A stretch of DNA of 16,054 nucleotides from MAG-120802 sp049430265 (GTDB taxonomy: Bacteria > Actinomycetota > Actinomycetes > Nanopelagicales > Nanopelagicaceae): contig JBMTBW010000017.1 in NCBI GenBank assembly GCA_049430265.1, forward strand, positions 1 to 16,054. Direction: 5' to 3'. This document shows, in pieces, positions 1 to 7,768 of this stretch. The position numbers were made by a program, and so were the translations under genes. Within the stretch, counting starts at the first letter, position 1. Each line of letters begins with the position of its first letter. The notes below the pieces were generated by a model. The model did not search any database. It was not told where the DNA came from and worked only from the letters and a program-made list of their open reading frames with translations.

Positions 1-73
1 CTGCTAATCGCAGATCTCTTAATCGAGCCCAATCATCACTTGAGAGTTCTGCAACTGTTATCTCGGTAGACAT
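1..73 (-). CDS. GNAT-like acetyltransferase, N-terminal fragment (cut by window edge)
   Basis: Only the first 24 codons lie in the window; the gene runs off the left edge. The translation opens MSTEITVAELSSDDW and continues with an Arg-Leu-Arg-Asp-Leu-Arg-Leu stretch. That alternating pattern is typical of the first helix of GNAT N-acetyltransferases, where a DW..L..LRL segment follows the first beta strand. The ATG at 71-73 is preceded by a CATAAT box with a 6-base gap, which fits a leaderless transcript. The gene is divergent from the small GNAT gene at 136, with 62 bases between them. The GNAT label rests on this short segment only, and no acetyl-CoA binding motif is visible. Confidence 0.55.
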   Translation of the reverse strand, partial: MSTEITVAELSSDDWARLRDLRLA

Positions 74-79
74 ATAAGA

Positions 80-85
80 ATTATG
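80..85 (-). promoter_or_regulatory. -10 box of the leftward GNAT fragment
   Basis: On the minus strand this reads CATAAT, five of six matches to TATAAT. It is followed by TCTTAT and then the ATG at 73. The 6-base gap places transcription initiation at or next to the start codon. No convincing -35 element was seen. Confidence 0.45.
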
Positions 86-123
86 AAGCATGGCCGAGTT
101 CTAATCAACAATAGTCCTTTTGA

Positions 124-129
124 TAAGGT
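124..129 (+). promoter_or_regulatory. -10 box of the 102-residue GNAT gene
   Basis: TAAGGT fits the TAnnnT pattern. It is followed by six bases (GCTCTT) and the ATG at 136, the spacing expected for a leaderless mRNA. The same bases contain AAGG, which could act as a weak Shine-Dalgarno sequence 7-8 bases from the ATG, so the two readings compete. Confidence 0.4.
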
Positions 130-135
130 GCTCTT

Positions 136-444
136 ATGAGTATTTCTATCTTGAAAAATGATGGGCTAAATAGATTTGAAATCTATTCTGATGGAGAGCT
201 AGCTGGGTTTGCAGAGTTTAAAATTGAAAACCAAATGATTTCCTATACCCATACAGAAATAGATCCTAAATTTGGAGGTCAAGGGTTAGGTAGTCAACTA
301 ATCAAAGAAGTTTTAGATGAAGCACTTGAGCAAAATCTTGAAGTTGCGCCTTACTGTTCTTTTGTCTCTGCCTATATAAAGAAGAGTAGCGAGAAGTATC
401 TTCACTTAGTTCCAGAGAGCAAGCGGGCCAGCTTTAATCTATAG
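136..444 (+). CDS. Small GNAT-family N-acetyltransferase (YjdJ/Acetyltransf_CG type)
   Basis: This is a 102-residue single-domain protein of the short GNAT group (YjdJ-type, Pfam family GCN5-related acetyltransferase PF14542). Visible hallmarks are the N-terminal RFEI strand (13-16), the GELAGFAEF turn and strand (20-28), a THTEID segment (39-43), the acetyl-CoA pyrophosphate loop GGQGLGS (47-53), and the C-terminal PYCSFVSAYI segment (72-81) with Cys74. Its length is normal for the family, which is cytosolic; substrates are mostly unknown. The gene is monocistronic and divergent from another GNAT fragment. Its stop codon overlaps the 3' end of ccsB on the other strand by six bases. The family assignment is firm, while the substrate cannot be predicted. 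Confidence 0.88.
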   Translation: MSISILKNDGLNRFEIYSDGELAGFAEFKIENQMISYTHTEIDPKFGGQGLGSQLIKEVLDEALEQNLEVAPYCSFVSAYIKKSSEKYLHLVPESKRASFNL

Positions 445-1335
445 ACCGCTATAGGTATGTCTTCCACTTCCCCATACATTGATATAAACATAGTTAAATA
501 GATAAGAAGAGCCGGCAATTAGACAGAGCCAGGCTGCCTTTCTTCCCTTCCATCCCGCGGTCACTCGAGCATGTAAATATGAGGCATAAAGAATCCATGT
601 AATAAAAGCCCACGTCTCTTTTGGATCCCATCCCCAGTAGCGACCCCATGCAGCTTCTGCCCAGATAGCACCAGAGATAACTGCAAAAGTCCATAGTGGA
701 AATACAAATGCTACTAAGCGATATGAGAGCTGATCTAAGCTTTCAAGAGATGGAAACTTCTTTGCAAACTCTCCTCGCTCGCCTTTTCTTTCAATACGAT
801 CAAGCCAGAGATAAGCACCGGCGACCGTATTTGATAGTAAGAAGATTCCTCCAGAGAGAATTGCTGAAGATACGTGAATTACTAACCAGCTAGATTGCAG
901 CGCTGGAACTAATGGAGCACTTGGTCGATATAAAAGAGTTATAGCTGTTCCAAGAATTAAAAGAATGAGAATTGAACTAGGTAGACCAAGCCAACTTAAA
1001 TCAAACTTAAGTCCAATAATGAGATATGCCAGCGCAAAGGTCATTGCTCCAGTTATTGAATATTCATACATATTTCCAAGTGGTATTCGCTCTGCTGATA
1101 TTCCGCGCGCAATTACTGCCAGAGTTAGGGATGCTGTAGCTAATAAGAATACGATGCTTGCTACTTTTCTTGATTTAGTAGTAATACTTCGATCTAGATG
1201 CTTATCGCCTGAAATTTTATTGGCACGTAGTGAAAAGGCAGTTTCATAGGTATAAGAGAGAAATGAGAGCGCGTATAGAGCAAGAGCAACATAAATTAAA
1301 TCATTTGATAAATATGCCCAATCGCTCTGACTCAC
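439..1335 (-). CDS. ccsB: Cytochrome c biogenesis protein CcsB (ResC/CcsA family heme handling)
   Basis: This 298-residue integral membrane protein is one half of the System II heme lyase. With ResB it brings heme across the membrane and attaches it to CXXCH motifs of apocytochromes c. The signature tryptophan-rich WWD segment WGRYWGWDPKETWAFITW lies at 230-247. The histidines expected to ligate heme are visible at His154, His255 (LHAR) and His293 in the C-terminal GRHTYSGL. Hydrophobic segments lie near 14-30, 58-76, 95-108, 120-135, 150-175, 206-225, 243-256 and 268-286. The start is GTG, overlapping the resB stop by four bases (GTGA). An AGGTGA ribosome site lies six bases upstream, so translation is coupled to resB. 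It is the last gene of the five-gene operon. The family is certain; naming varies (CcsA, CcsB, ResC). Confidence 0.95.
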   Translation of the reverse strand: MSQSDWAYLSNDLIYVALALYALSFLSYTYETAFSLRANKISGDKHLDRSITTKSRKVASIVFLLATASLTLAVIARGISAERIPLGNMYEYSITGAMTFALAYLIIGLKFDLSWLGLPSSILILLILGTAITLLYRPSAPLVPALQSSWLVIHVSSAILSGGIFLLSNTVAGAYLWLDRIERKGERGEFAKKFPSLESLDQLSYRLVAFVFPLWTFAVISGAIWAEAAWGRYWGWDPKETWAFITWILYASYLHARVTAGWKGRKAAWLCLIAGSSYLFNYVYINVWGSGRHTYSGL

Positions 1336-2783
1336 TTTTGATCACCTAACTCTTGAATCATCTTGCCTATCTCATCTTCTAGCCCTGGTAGCTTATTGAG
1401 AGCAAGGCCAGCTATTTCTAACTTGCCCCCAACTTCTCTAACCCAAATTCGTCGCTGGCGAATAAAGAGAGAGATAAGAAGACCTGTGATGGCGAGAATA
1501 CTTCCAATGAGAGCGTATTGCTTACCGGGATCTCTAACTACTTGAAGGTTTACCCAAGGAACTACTCCATTAAATGTGATTGACCCCACCTCAAAGGAGT
1601 AGCTCTCACCGATGCTAAGAGCCCAGAGCCCAATTCGCTCCATATCTGTAGTGTCGATTCGATAGATGGATTGTGGAACGCCATCATCCATCTTCAAATC
1701 TCCCTTCCAAACTGAAAGTAAAAGCCTTGGATCAAGTAGTTCAGGAAATGAAGAAAACCCACCACGGACTTCATCTCTTGCAGCGGTTGGGAAAAATGAA
1801 CTTACAAAGCCAATTTGTGGATCCATATCCGGAACCTTGATTGCACCTATTGAACTTAAATTTGAATCTTGGGGAAGAAATGGAACCGGACCTTCAAATT
1901 TAACAAGACCTGCACTATCTCTAACTGTAACAAGAGGTGAATATCCATTAGCTTGGAGATAAACCCTTGTTGAGCCAAAGGTAAGTGGTTTATTAACCTT
2001 AACTATCTGATTTACTTCAGATGAATCTAAAGACTCTTTAGTAGTGACACTTAGCTCATAATCTAAGGCTTGAGTGGTTTTACGATCATAGGTGGCTGAA
2101 AAGTTATCTACTCTAATCGTAAATGGTGGTAGCGACTCAAGCGAAAAAAAGCGCCCTGGAGTGAGATTGTCATAATTTGTTGGCGTGTTAATAAATCGCT
2201 CACCAACATTAACTATTGCCTCACCTCGCATACCAAATACTGAACTTCCAGCAATGCCTAATAGCACAACAATCAAAGAAAGGTGGAAGAGCAAATTACC
2301 AGTCTCTCTTAAGTAGCCTTTCTCTGCTGCTATTGAATCACCTGTTTTTGAAATCCTAAATCTATTTTTCTTTAACCACGCTTCAGCTCTCTCTAGGCTG
2401 GCAGGGCTTACTTGAAAGCCCTCCATAGTGTTTAGAAGTGAAGGAGCGCTAGGAGGAGCTTTAAATATCTCTTTAAAGTAATGAAAAGATCTAGGTAATA
2501 CACAGCCAACTAGAGAGATGAATAAAAGCAGATAGATGGCAGAGAACCATGGCGAGCCATAGACATCAAATAAATAGAAGCGATCTAGCCACTTTGCCCC
2601 AGCTGGATCATCATCAAAGTATTCGCGAACTTTTAGCGGACTCTGGGTTCGCTGCGGAAATATCGATCCAGGAATTGAGGCGATGCCAAGCAATAGAAGC
2701 AAAATCAGAGCTGTGCGCATACTTGTTAATTGACGCCATAGATAGCGAAGAAGTGATGTAGTTCCTAGCTCTGGCGCACTCAT
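1332..2783 (-). CDS. resB: Cytochrome c biogenesis protein ResB
   Basis: This 483-residue ResB-family protein is the partner of CcsB in the System II heme lyase complex. Hydrophobic segments lie near 24-42, 79-97, 165-185 and 423-441. A large extracytoplasmic region sits between the third and fourth, which is the standard ResB layout. Family features include the N-terminal LTSMRTALILLLLLGIAS helix, the IFPQ motif (41-44), His167 in the third membrane segment (LLFHLSLIV), which matches a conserved heme-related histidine of the family, and YSPLVTVRD (281-289) in the outer domain. The ATG overlaps the ccdA stop by one base (TAATG), and the stop overlaps ccsB. The order matches the ccsA-resB-ccsB block of M. 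tuberculosis (Rv0527-Rv0529). Confidence 0.95.
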   Translation of the reverse strand: MSAPELGTTSLLRYLWRQLTSMRTALILLLLLGIASIPGSIFPQRTQSPLKVREYFDDDPAGAKWLDRFYLFDVYGSPWFSAIYLLLFISLVGCVLPRSFHYFKEIFKAPPSAPSLLNTMEGFQVSPASLERAEAWLKKNRFRISKTGDSIAAEKGYLRETGNLLFHLSLIVVLLGIAGSSVFGMRGEAIVNVGERFINTPTNYDNLTPGRFFSLESLPPFTIRVDNFSATYDRKTTQALDYELSVTTKESLDSSEVNQIVKVNKPLTFGSTRVYLQANGYSPLVTVRDSAGLVKFEGPVPFLPQDSNLSSIGAIKVPDMDPQIGFVSSFFPTAARDEVRGGFSSFPELLDPRLLLSVWKGDLKMDDGVPQSIYRIDTTDMERIGLWALSIGESYSFEVGSITFNGVVPWVNLQVVRDPGKQYALIGSILAITGLLISLFIRQRRIWVREVGGKLEIAGLALNKLPGLEDEIGKMIQELGDQK

Positions 2784-3508
2784 TAGATCACCGGAATGAA
2801 GGAGCTAATGGTGCCGCGTAGCGATGCCATTAAATCTTCCCAGAGGCCAAATACTTGAAGTAACCCAATGGCTATCAGAAACACTCCTCCAATAATTGAA
2901 ATTAACTGACCTCTTTGGATTAGATAGCGACGAAACTTAGTAGAGCGCTCTAGAAAGAGTGCAAAGAAGATAAATGGGGCGCCAAGGCCGATGCAATAAA
3001 AGAGTGAAAGAATTGCTCCACGCATGGCACTTGCCTCAATTAAGGCTAAGGTCTGCACAGCGCCAAGTGTTGGGCCAATACATGGAGTCCAACCAAGTCC
3101 AAACATAAACCCAAGAATTGGCGCACTTATTAACCCTGTTGAGGCAACAAAAGGGAATTTAAAGGATCTATAGAACTTCTCGGAAAAAAGAAAGATTAAT
3201 CCGAAGAAAATTGTTAAGACTCCAAGTAGGCGAGTAAGACCTGATGTCCTACTCAATATTGCATCACCTAGCGCGCCAAAAGCTAGGCCATAGGTCATAA
3301 ATAGAAATGCAAATCCAAGAACAAATAAGAAGGAACCTAGAAGAAGGCGCCCTTTAGATGCAAAAGCTCCTGAGACATAACCTAAATAACCTGGAAGAAG
3401 TGGCAAAACACATGGAGAAGCAAAAGAAATTAGCCCTGCAATAAGTGCGACTAGGCTTGCAGCTAGAAGACTGCCATCAAAAACCTGATTTACTAAAAAA
3501 TCACTCAT
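2783..3508 (-). CDS. ccdA: Thiol-disulfide transporter CcdA
   Basis: This 241-residue membrane protein of the CcdA/DsbD-beta family moves reducing equivalents from cytoplasmic thioredoxin to the outside face of the membrane. There they keep the apocytochrome c cysteines reduced. The redox pair is clear: Cys33 in FASPCVLPLLPGYLGYVSG (29-47) and Cys143 in GWTPCIGPTLGA (139-150). Each cysteine lies in a proline-flanked PC motif, as is diagnostic for the family. About six hydrophobic helices are visible, and the length is normal. The start overlaps the end of the resA-like gene by eight bases, and the stop overlaps resB by one base, so all are co-translated. Its electrons most likely go to the lipoprotein thioredoxin encoded just upstream. 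Confidence 0.95.
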   Translation of the reverse strand: MSDFLVNQVFDGSLLAASLVALIAGLISFASPCVLPLLPGYLGYVSGAFASKGRLLLGSFLFVLGFAFLFMTYGLAFGALGDAILSRTSGLTRLLGVLTIFFGLIFLFSEKFYRSFKFPFVASTGLISAPILGFMFGLGWTPCIGPTLGAVQTLALIEASAMRGAILSLFYCIGLGAPFIFFALFLERSTKFRRYLIQRGQLISIIGGVFLIAIGLLQVFGLWEDLMASLRGTISSFIPVI

Positions 3509-4040
3509 CGCTCTTCACTCTTTCAATCAACTCTTTCAAAGAGGAGTAGGTGACTTCGCCACTAATTCTTGCAGCAACACGGGACTTGCTATCAATTATT
3601 AATGTTGTTGGAATGGCATTTGGGATCAACTGCCCATGAAATTCAAGCAAAATAGCATCATCAGTTAGCGAGGGATAGGTAATGCCAAAGCGATCAACAA
3701 ATGATTGCGCAGCAACTTTTGTGTCCCTAGTTAGAACACCTAGAAATTGGACCTCTGGATAGGCAAGGGATAGTTCTTGCAAAGCTTCTGCCTCTGCTCG
3801 GCAGGGAGAGCACCAAGAGGCCCAAACATTGAGAACTAATAGCCTCCCTGGATCTGATTTAAAGCTTCCACCGCTTAAAGTTGGTCCAGAAATATTTGGA
3901 GCTTCTTTTCTCTTATCCGGCGAGATATATGTGGCAACACCGTTTCCTGAAATAAATGCCTGTTCATCACCGCTAGTAACTCCTTTACTTGAACACGCCA
4001 TTAGCAGTGGAATAAGAAGTAGAATTAAAAGTTTTCTCAT
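3501..4040 (-). CDS. resA: ResA/TlpA-type thioredoxin lipoprotein
   Basis: This is a 179-residue membrane-anchored thioredoxin. The N-terminus MRKLLILLLIPLLMACSSKG is a lipoprotein signal with lipobox LMAC and lipidated Cys16. The thioredoxin fold follows a linker and carries the active site WCSPC (Cys77 and Cys80) after the NVWASW strand. The cis-proline is at Pro144 (AIPTTLIID). The protein acts on the outer face of the membrane. There it is expected to reduce apocytochrome c cysteines with electrons from CcdA, which is encoded immediately downstream. The ATG overlaps the stop of the phosphatase gene by four bases (ATGA). It corresponds in position to M. tuberculosis Rv0526. A general periplasmic-type disulfide reductase role is also possible. 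Confidence 0.9.
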   Translation of the reverse strand: MRKLLILLLIPLLMACSSKGVTSGDEQAFISGNGVATYISPDKRKEAPNISGPTLSGGSFKSDPGRLLVLNVWASWCSPCRAEAEALQELSLAYPEVQFLGVLTRDTKVAAQSFVDRFGITYPSLTDDAILLEFHGQLIPNAIPTTLIIDSKSRVAARISGEVTYSSLKELIERVKSDE

Positions 4041-4678
4041 TTTTTATTATCTGGAAGTAGATGCCTTGCAGGTTCACTATAGGTAAGACCTAGAACTTTC
4101 CCATTCTTATCAAAGTGAATACTTGTCACTGAGGCGAGAGTGCATTGACGCTTTCTTGGATCATGAAGAAAAGATCTTCCCTCTATTGATGAACGCATAA
4201 TCCAAATCGGTAATTGATGTGAAACAAGTAATGCATCTTTTCCGTCTGCTGCTAGACGGGCATCGTTAACTGCCTTACTCATTCGAGATACTTGCGCTTT
4301 ATAAGGCTCGCCCCAAGACGGGCGCCAAGGATTCCAAAGATGGCGCCAGGTGGCTGGGTGTTTTAATGCACCTGAAACATCAAATGGTTTTCCTTCAAAG
4401 ATATTTTCAGCTTCGATTAAATTTTCATCTGTTTTAATTTCCAAGCCATGTTGCGCTGCAATCGGCGCAGCAGTTTGCTGTGCTCGCTCAAGTGGGGATG
4501 CATAAATTGCTCCGAGTGAAAGCTCTTTACTCCAGGCCGCTACAGCCTTAGCCATTTCATGGCCTCGCTCTGAAAGTTTCCAGCCAGGTTGGCGGCCATA
4601 GAGAATATTTTTTGGGTTCTCAACTTGGCCATGGCGAAGGAGATGAACACTCTGTGAAATTGCTGCCTCATCGCTCAT
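4037..4678 (-). CDS. Histidine phosphatase family protein (phosphoglycerate mutase-like), first gene of the cytochrome c operon
   Basis: This is a 213-residue histidine phosphatase superfamily protein. With the start at 4678, the RHG motif holds the phosphorylated His16. Further catalytic residues visible are Arg65 in SPLERAQQTA, a glutamate near 89-91 (LIEAENIFEGK) and the second histidine His154 (LLVSHQLPIWI). The reading frame stays open to 4768, which would overlap the divergent HAD gene. I chose the ATG at 4678 because a TATGCT -10 box ends seven bases before it and the family core begins immediately after. An ATG at 4690 lies inside that box. Phosphatases of this type precede the thioredoxin/CcdA/ResB/CcsB block in many Actinobacteria (Rv0525 in M. 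tuberculosis), but the substrate is unknown. A phosphoglycerate mutase role is unlikely from context. Confidence 0.85.
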   Translation of the reverse strand: MSDEAAISQSVHLLRHGQVENPKNILYGRQPGWKLSERGHEMAKAVAAWSKELSLGAIYASPLERAQQTAAPIAAQHGLEIKTDENLIEAENIFEGKPFDVSGALKHPATWRHLWNPWRPSWGEPYKAQVSRMSKAVNDARLAADGKDALLVSHQLPIWIMRSSIEGRSFLHDPRKRQCTLASVTSIHFDKNGKVLGLTYSEPARHLLPDNKK

Positions 4679-4685
4679 AGCCTTA

Positions 4686-4691
4686 AGCATA
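4686..4691 (-). promoter_or_regulatory. -10 box of the cytochrome c maturation operon
   Basis: The minus strand reads TATGCT, then TAAGGCT (seven bases), then the ATG at 4678. This supports a leaderless operon transcript. The box contains the alternative in-frame ATG at 4690, which argues against that start. No good -35 match was found. Confidence 0.5.
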
Positions 4692-4719
4692 AAGGCAGAA
4701 GTAATACCGCGCTTTTCGC

Positions 4720-4725
4720 TACTCT
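4720..4725 (+). promoter_or_regulatory. -10 box of the HAD-IB phosphatase gene
   Basis: TACTCT is followed by six bases (GACTAC) and the ATG at 4732, the spacing of a leaderless start. It lies within 53 bases of the divergent operon start at 4678, so two back-to-back promoters share this short region. Confidence 0.45.
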
Positions 4726-4731
4726 GACTAC

Positions 4732-5493
4732 ATGCCACGGATAGCTTTCTTTGATGTAGATAACACAATTACCCGTGGATCGACCCTCTATTTTCTTGGT
4801 AAGGGTATGTATAACCGAGGTTTTTTCACCAAGCGAGATATCGGGGCATGGGTTCTTGCCAACATTCGCTTTCGTATGACTGGAACTGAAAAGTCAGAAG
4901 TTATTAGCCGCTTTCAAAAGGCTGCAACAGATTTCATTGGTGGCCATGATGTAAAAGAGATTCGAATAATTGGAGAGCAAATCTATGGTGAATTTGTCTC
5001 GCCATCTATCTGGCAAGGAACAATTGAGCTTGCAAAAGAGCATTTAAGTTCTGGAGATGAAGTCTGGCTAGTTACAGCATCCCCTGAGGACTTTGCAAAT
5101 TTAATTGCAGAGCGCCTTGGTTTTACTGGAGCCATTGGAACAAAGGCTGAAATTAAAGATGGTAAATACACTGGAAATCTAAATGGAAAACTTCTTCATG
5201 GCAAAGAAAAAGCAATTGCAATTACTGAATTAACAAAAGCGCGGGGGATTAATCTTAAAGATTGTTTTGCTTACTCTGACTCTCACAACGATCTTCCGCT
5301 TTTAAGTGCTGTGGGCTATCCCAGAGCGATTAACCCTGATGCCAAACTTCGTATTATTGCATTTTCTCAGAGCTGGCCGGTACATGATTTTAGAAGGCTA
5401 CGCTGGTTAAATCGATTCATTGGTCCTTTTATCTCTCGTCTAGCTGGATTTTGGGTTTATGTAACCTCAAGACAGAAGAGATCTTCCAAATAA
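4732..5493 (+). CDS. HAD-IB family phosphatase (SerB-like)
   Basis: This 253-residue HAD-superfamily hydrolase of subfamily IB shows all four catalytic motifs. Motif I is DVDNT with nucleophile Asp8 and Asp10. Motif II is VTASP with Thr115. Motif III has a lysine at 158 or 160 (HGKEKA). Motif IV is YSDSHNDLPLL with Asp183 and Asp187. The helical cap lies at about 15-100. The trailing RAINPDAKLR (199-207) is typical of the SerB1-like HAD-IB group in Actinobacteria. Proteins of this group dephosphorylate small phosphomonoesters such as phosphoserine, but the substrate cannot be read from sequence. The last 40 residues are basic and aromatic and may contact the membrane. Transcription appears leaderless from the divergent promoter region. 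M. tuberculosis Rv0505c (serB1) is a plausible counterpart. Confidence 0.88.
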   Translation: MPRIAFFDVDNTITRGSTLYFLGKGMYNRGFFTKRDIGAWVLANIRFRMTGTEKSEVISRFQKAATDFIGGHDVKEIRIIGEQIYGEFVSPSIWQGTIELAKEHLSSGDEVWLVTASPEDFANLIAERLGFTGAIGTKAEIKDGKYTGNLNGKLLHGKEKAIAITELTKARGINLKDCFAYSDSHNDLPLLSAVGYPRAINPDAKLRIIAFSQSWPVHDFRRLRWLNRFIGPFISRLAGFWVYVTSRQKRSSK

Positions 5494-5502
5494 TCTTCCA
5501 AG

Positions 5503-5532
5503 CAGACAAAGGCTTTACTTCTTCGGTAATGT
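5503..5532 (+). promoter_or_regulatory. Possible promoter of the helicase-associated gene
   Basis: A TAATGT -10 box at 5527-5532 lies nine bases before the ATG at 5542. CAGACA at 5503-5508 is a 4/6 match to TTGACA at an 18-base spacing. The 48-base gap after the HAD gene leaves room for a separate start, but read-through from upstream is equally possible. Confidence 0.35.
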
Positions 5533-5541
5533 AAGCCAGTT

Positions 5542-7743
5542 ATGTCGCTAACAGGTGTATTAAATAGTTCATCCGGCTTTGGCCCTACCTTTGCTGCTGA
5601 ACTTAGAGAGCGAAGTGATGAAGATTTAGAGAAGTTATTTACTCTCCGCCCAGATTTAATTACCCCCATTCCTGCAGATATGAGCTCTCTTGCAACCCGA
5701 GCCTGCTCAGCTCCTAGCCTGCTTAGAGCCCTTGAAACGCTAAATCAATGGCAATACCAAGTACTTGAAGTATGTGCTGCGCTAAGAGATCCATTCACAA
5801 TTAAGGAAGTAGTAGCACTTAGCGACAAAGCAAGCCAAGAGGTAATTCTTCACTTGAGATCACTTGCTCTTATCTATTCAGATGGCGTTGGTTTTAGATT
5901 ACCGAGAGCTGTAAGAGATTTGCTTGGAAATGAGCCTGCCGGTCTTGGACCGGAGTCAGCTACAAAAATTGATTTGAAGTTAATCGATAAGGCGCCAGCA
6001 GGTGCTAAAGCAATTTTAGAGAAATTAACTTGGGGCCCGCCAAGAGGGCAAGTTGGTGACATCAGAAAAAAAGGAACACCAATAAATTGGCTTCTTGATA
6101 ATAATTTATTGATTCCTATTGATACCTCGACTGTTGCTCTTGCCAGAGAGGTTGGAATTTATCTTCGAGGAAATAAAGTTCATAAAGAACTATTAACAAC
6201 AGAGCCAAAAATTACTGGAGTGGCTACTAAAGATGTGGACACTCAACGGGCAGCGCTAGCCTCGATTTCAAATACTCTGCGTTGGGTTGCTGAGCTACTT
6301 AATTTCTGGTCAGAGGAATCACCAAGTGCTCGCCAATCTGGTGGGCTTGGAGTAAGAGATCTAAAGAAAGCGGCAGATCATCTTGGAGTTGAGGAGAGCT
6401 GTGCTGCATTTATTGCAGAGATTGCTTATCTTTCTGGATTAATAAACCTAGAGGCGGATGGACAGATAATTCCCACCACTCTCTTTGATCTCTGGCAGAA
6501 CAAAGATCCAGAGGCTCAATGGATTGAGCTGGTAAGTCTTTGGAAAGTAACTTCAAGAGTTGCAGGCCTTGTCGGCAGAAGTGAATCTAGAAATTTAACT
6601 GCTTTGAGCAGCGAACTAGATAGAGGTAATGCAAGTTTGATAAGAAATCTAACTTTAGATTTACTTCTTAAAAACCCTGGAGTATCAGCTAGCCCCGAGA
6701 GTGTGAAAGCAGCTGTTCTATGGCGCTATCCACACAGGCGAGGTATTTCAATAACTCCAGAGTTAGTGCAATGGACTCTTCGAGAAGCTGAGTGGTTGGG
6801 AATTACAGGCGGTGGAGCGCTATCGCCATATGGAGAGAGCCTTTTGAAAGATGAAGAAAACTTAGGGATCAATGGCGCGCTTCCAAAACCAGTTGAACAT
6901 ATTTTAGTTCAGGCAGATAACACAGCTATCGCGCCAGGGCCGTTAACAATCGAGGTTGCTCGAATGCTCTCAACTTTTGCAGATATTGAAAGTCGAGGCG
7001 GTGCAACTGTCTATCGCTTTAGTGAGAGTTCGATTCGTCGCGGCCTTGATCATGGACATTCAGGTGAGGAGATTAGAGCTTTCTTGAATAAAGTTTCCAA
7101 GAGCGCAATTCCTCAACCGTTGGAGTATTTGATTGGAGATGTGGCAAAGAAACATGGAAAGCTTAGAGTTGGTTACGCCAATACCTATATTCGCTGTGAA
7201 GATCAGAGTTTGATTGCAGCAATTACAGGTGACAAAAGACTCTCTCACATAACTTTTCGACAAATTGCTCCAGAGATTTTGATATGTGATAGCGAAAGTG
7301 GCGAATTAATGGAGGAGTTAAGAGGGGCTGGATATTTTCCTGCTGGAGAAAATGCCAAAGGAAGTGTGATTAACATGCCAATAGCTAATCGTTCCAAATC
7401 AAGACCTAAACCACCGCGAGTAATTGGAGAGTTAAGTAGACCTTCATCTGCAATATTAAGTGTTGCAATTAGAACACTTAGAACTGGCGAGCGAGCAGCT
7501 GAGCAGCGCCCCGTTGGCCAAATCCCTAGAACCACCGCTAATGAAACAATGGATCTACTCAATGAGTATTTAGGGAAAGGCGTTTCACTGCGAATTGGCT
7601 ATGCCGATACCAATGGTGGGGTTTCGCTTCGAATCATTGACCCACTCTCGATTTCGCTTGGAACCTTGGTAGCTAGAGACCATGCCACTAATGCCATAAC
7701 CCCTTTCAAAATAGCCCGAATAACGGGGGTCACTACAGCATGA
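5542..7743 (+). CDS. Helicase-associated protein (XPB/Ssl2 N-terminal-like, helicase_C_3 domain), partner of XPB
   Basis: This 733-residue protein is of the kind encoded beside bacterial XPB (Rv0862c next to Rv0861c). It has no Walker A or DEAH motif, so it is not itself a helicase. The N-terminal half (about 1-440) is helical with winged-helix-like stretches, for example LNQWQYQVLEVCAAL near residue 67. The XPB/Ssl2 N-terminal-like domain lies at about 450-605, starting PVEHILVQADNTAIAPGPL and containing FADIESRGGATVYRFSESSI. In eukaryotic XPB the equivalent domain sits on the helicase chain itself. The tail (664-733), with LRIGYADTNGG, RIIDPLSI and FKIARITGV, resembles a degenerate WYL domain. 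It is cotranscribed with an M20 peptidase and XPB, suggesting a DNA-repair or nucleic-acid role. The exact function is not established. Confidence 0.85.
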   Translation: MSLTGVLNSSSGFGPTFAAELRERSDEDLEKLFTLRPDLITPIPADMSSLATRACSAPSLLRALETLNQWQYQVLEVCAALRDPFTIKEVVALSDKASQEVILHLRSLALIYSDGVGFRLPRAVRDLLGNEPAGLGPESATKIDLKLIDKAPAGAKAILEKLTWGPPRGQVGDIRKKGTPINWLLDNNLLIPIDTSTVALAREVGIYLRGNKVHKELLTTEPKITGVATKDVDTQRAALASISNTLRWVAELLNFWSEESPSARQSGGLGVRDLKKAADHLGVEESCAAFIAEIAYLSGLINLEADGQIIPTTLFDLWQNKDPEAQWIELVSLWKVTSRVAGLVGRSESRNLTALSSELDRGNASLIRNLTLDLLLKNPGVSASPESVKAAVLWRYPHRRGISITPELVQWTLREAEWLGITGGGALSPYGESLLKDEENLGINGALPKPVEHILVQADNTAIAPGPLTIEVARMLSTFADIESRGGATVYRFSESSIRRGLDHGHSGEEIRAFLNKVSKSAIPQPLEYLIGDVAKKHGKLRVGYANTYIRCEDQSLIAAITGDKRLSHITFRQIAPEILICDSESGELMEELRGAGYFPAGENAKGSVINMPIANRSKSRPKPPRVIGELSRPSSAILSVAIRTLRTGERAAEQRPVGQIPRTTANETMDLLNEYLGKGVSLRIGYADTNGGVSLRIIDPLSISLGTLVARDHATNAITPFKIARITGVTTA

Positions 7744-7768
7744 GTAACGATTACGGCAGACTTCACCT

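Noticed and set aside
965..1249. Plus-strand open frame of 94 codons inside ccsB
   Set aside because: It is antisense to well-supported ccsB, has no recognisable domain, and no ribosome site or promoter points to it.
1666..1962. Plus-strand open frame of 98 codons inside resB
   Set aside because: Antisense shadow of the ResB outer domain; composition is biased and no family match is visible.
4679..4768. N-terminal extension of the histidine phosphatase
   Set aside because: It would overlap the divergent HAD gene and its promoter; the family core begins just after the ATG at 4678.
5457..5669. Minus-strand frame bridging the HAD gene end and helicase-associated gene start
   Set aside because: It covers the 48-base intergenic gap and both flanking genes, shows no motif, and would conflict with the plus-strand promoter candidate at 5527.
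7245..7562. Minus-strand frame of 105 codons opposite the helicase-associated gene
   Set aside because: Shadow of a long, well-supported coding region; no conserved motif seen.
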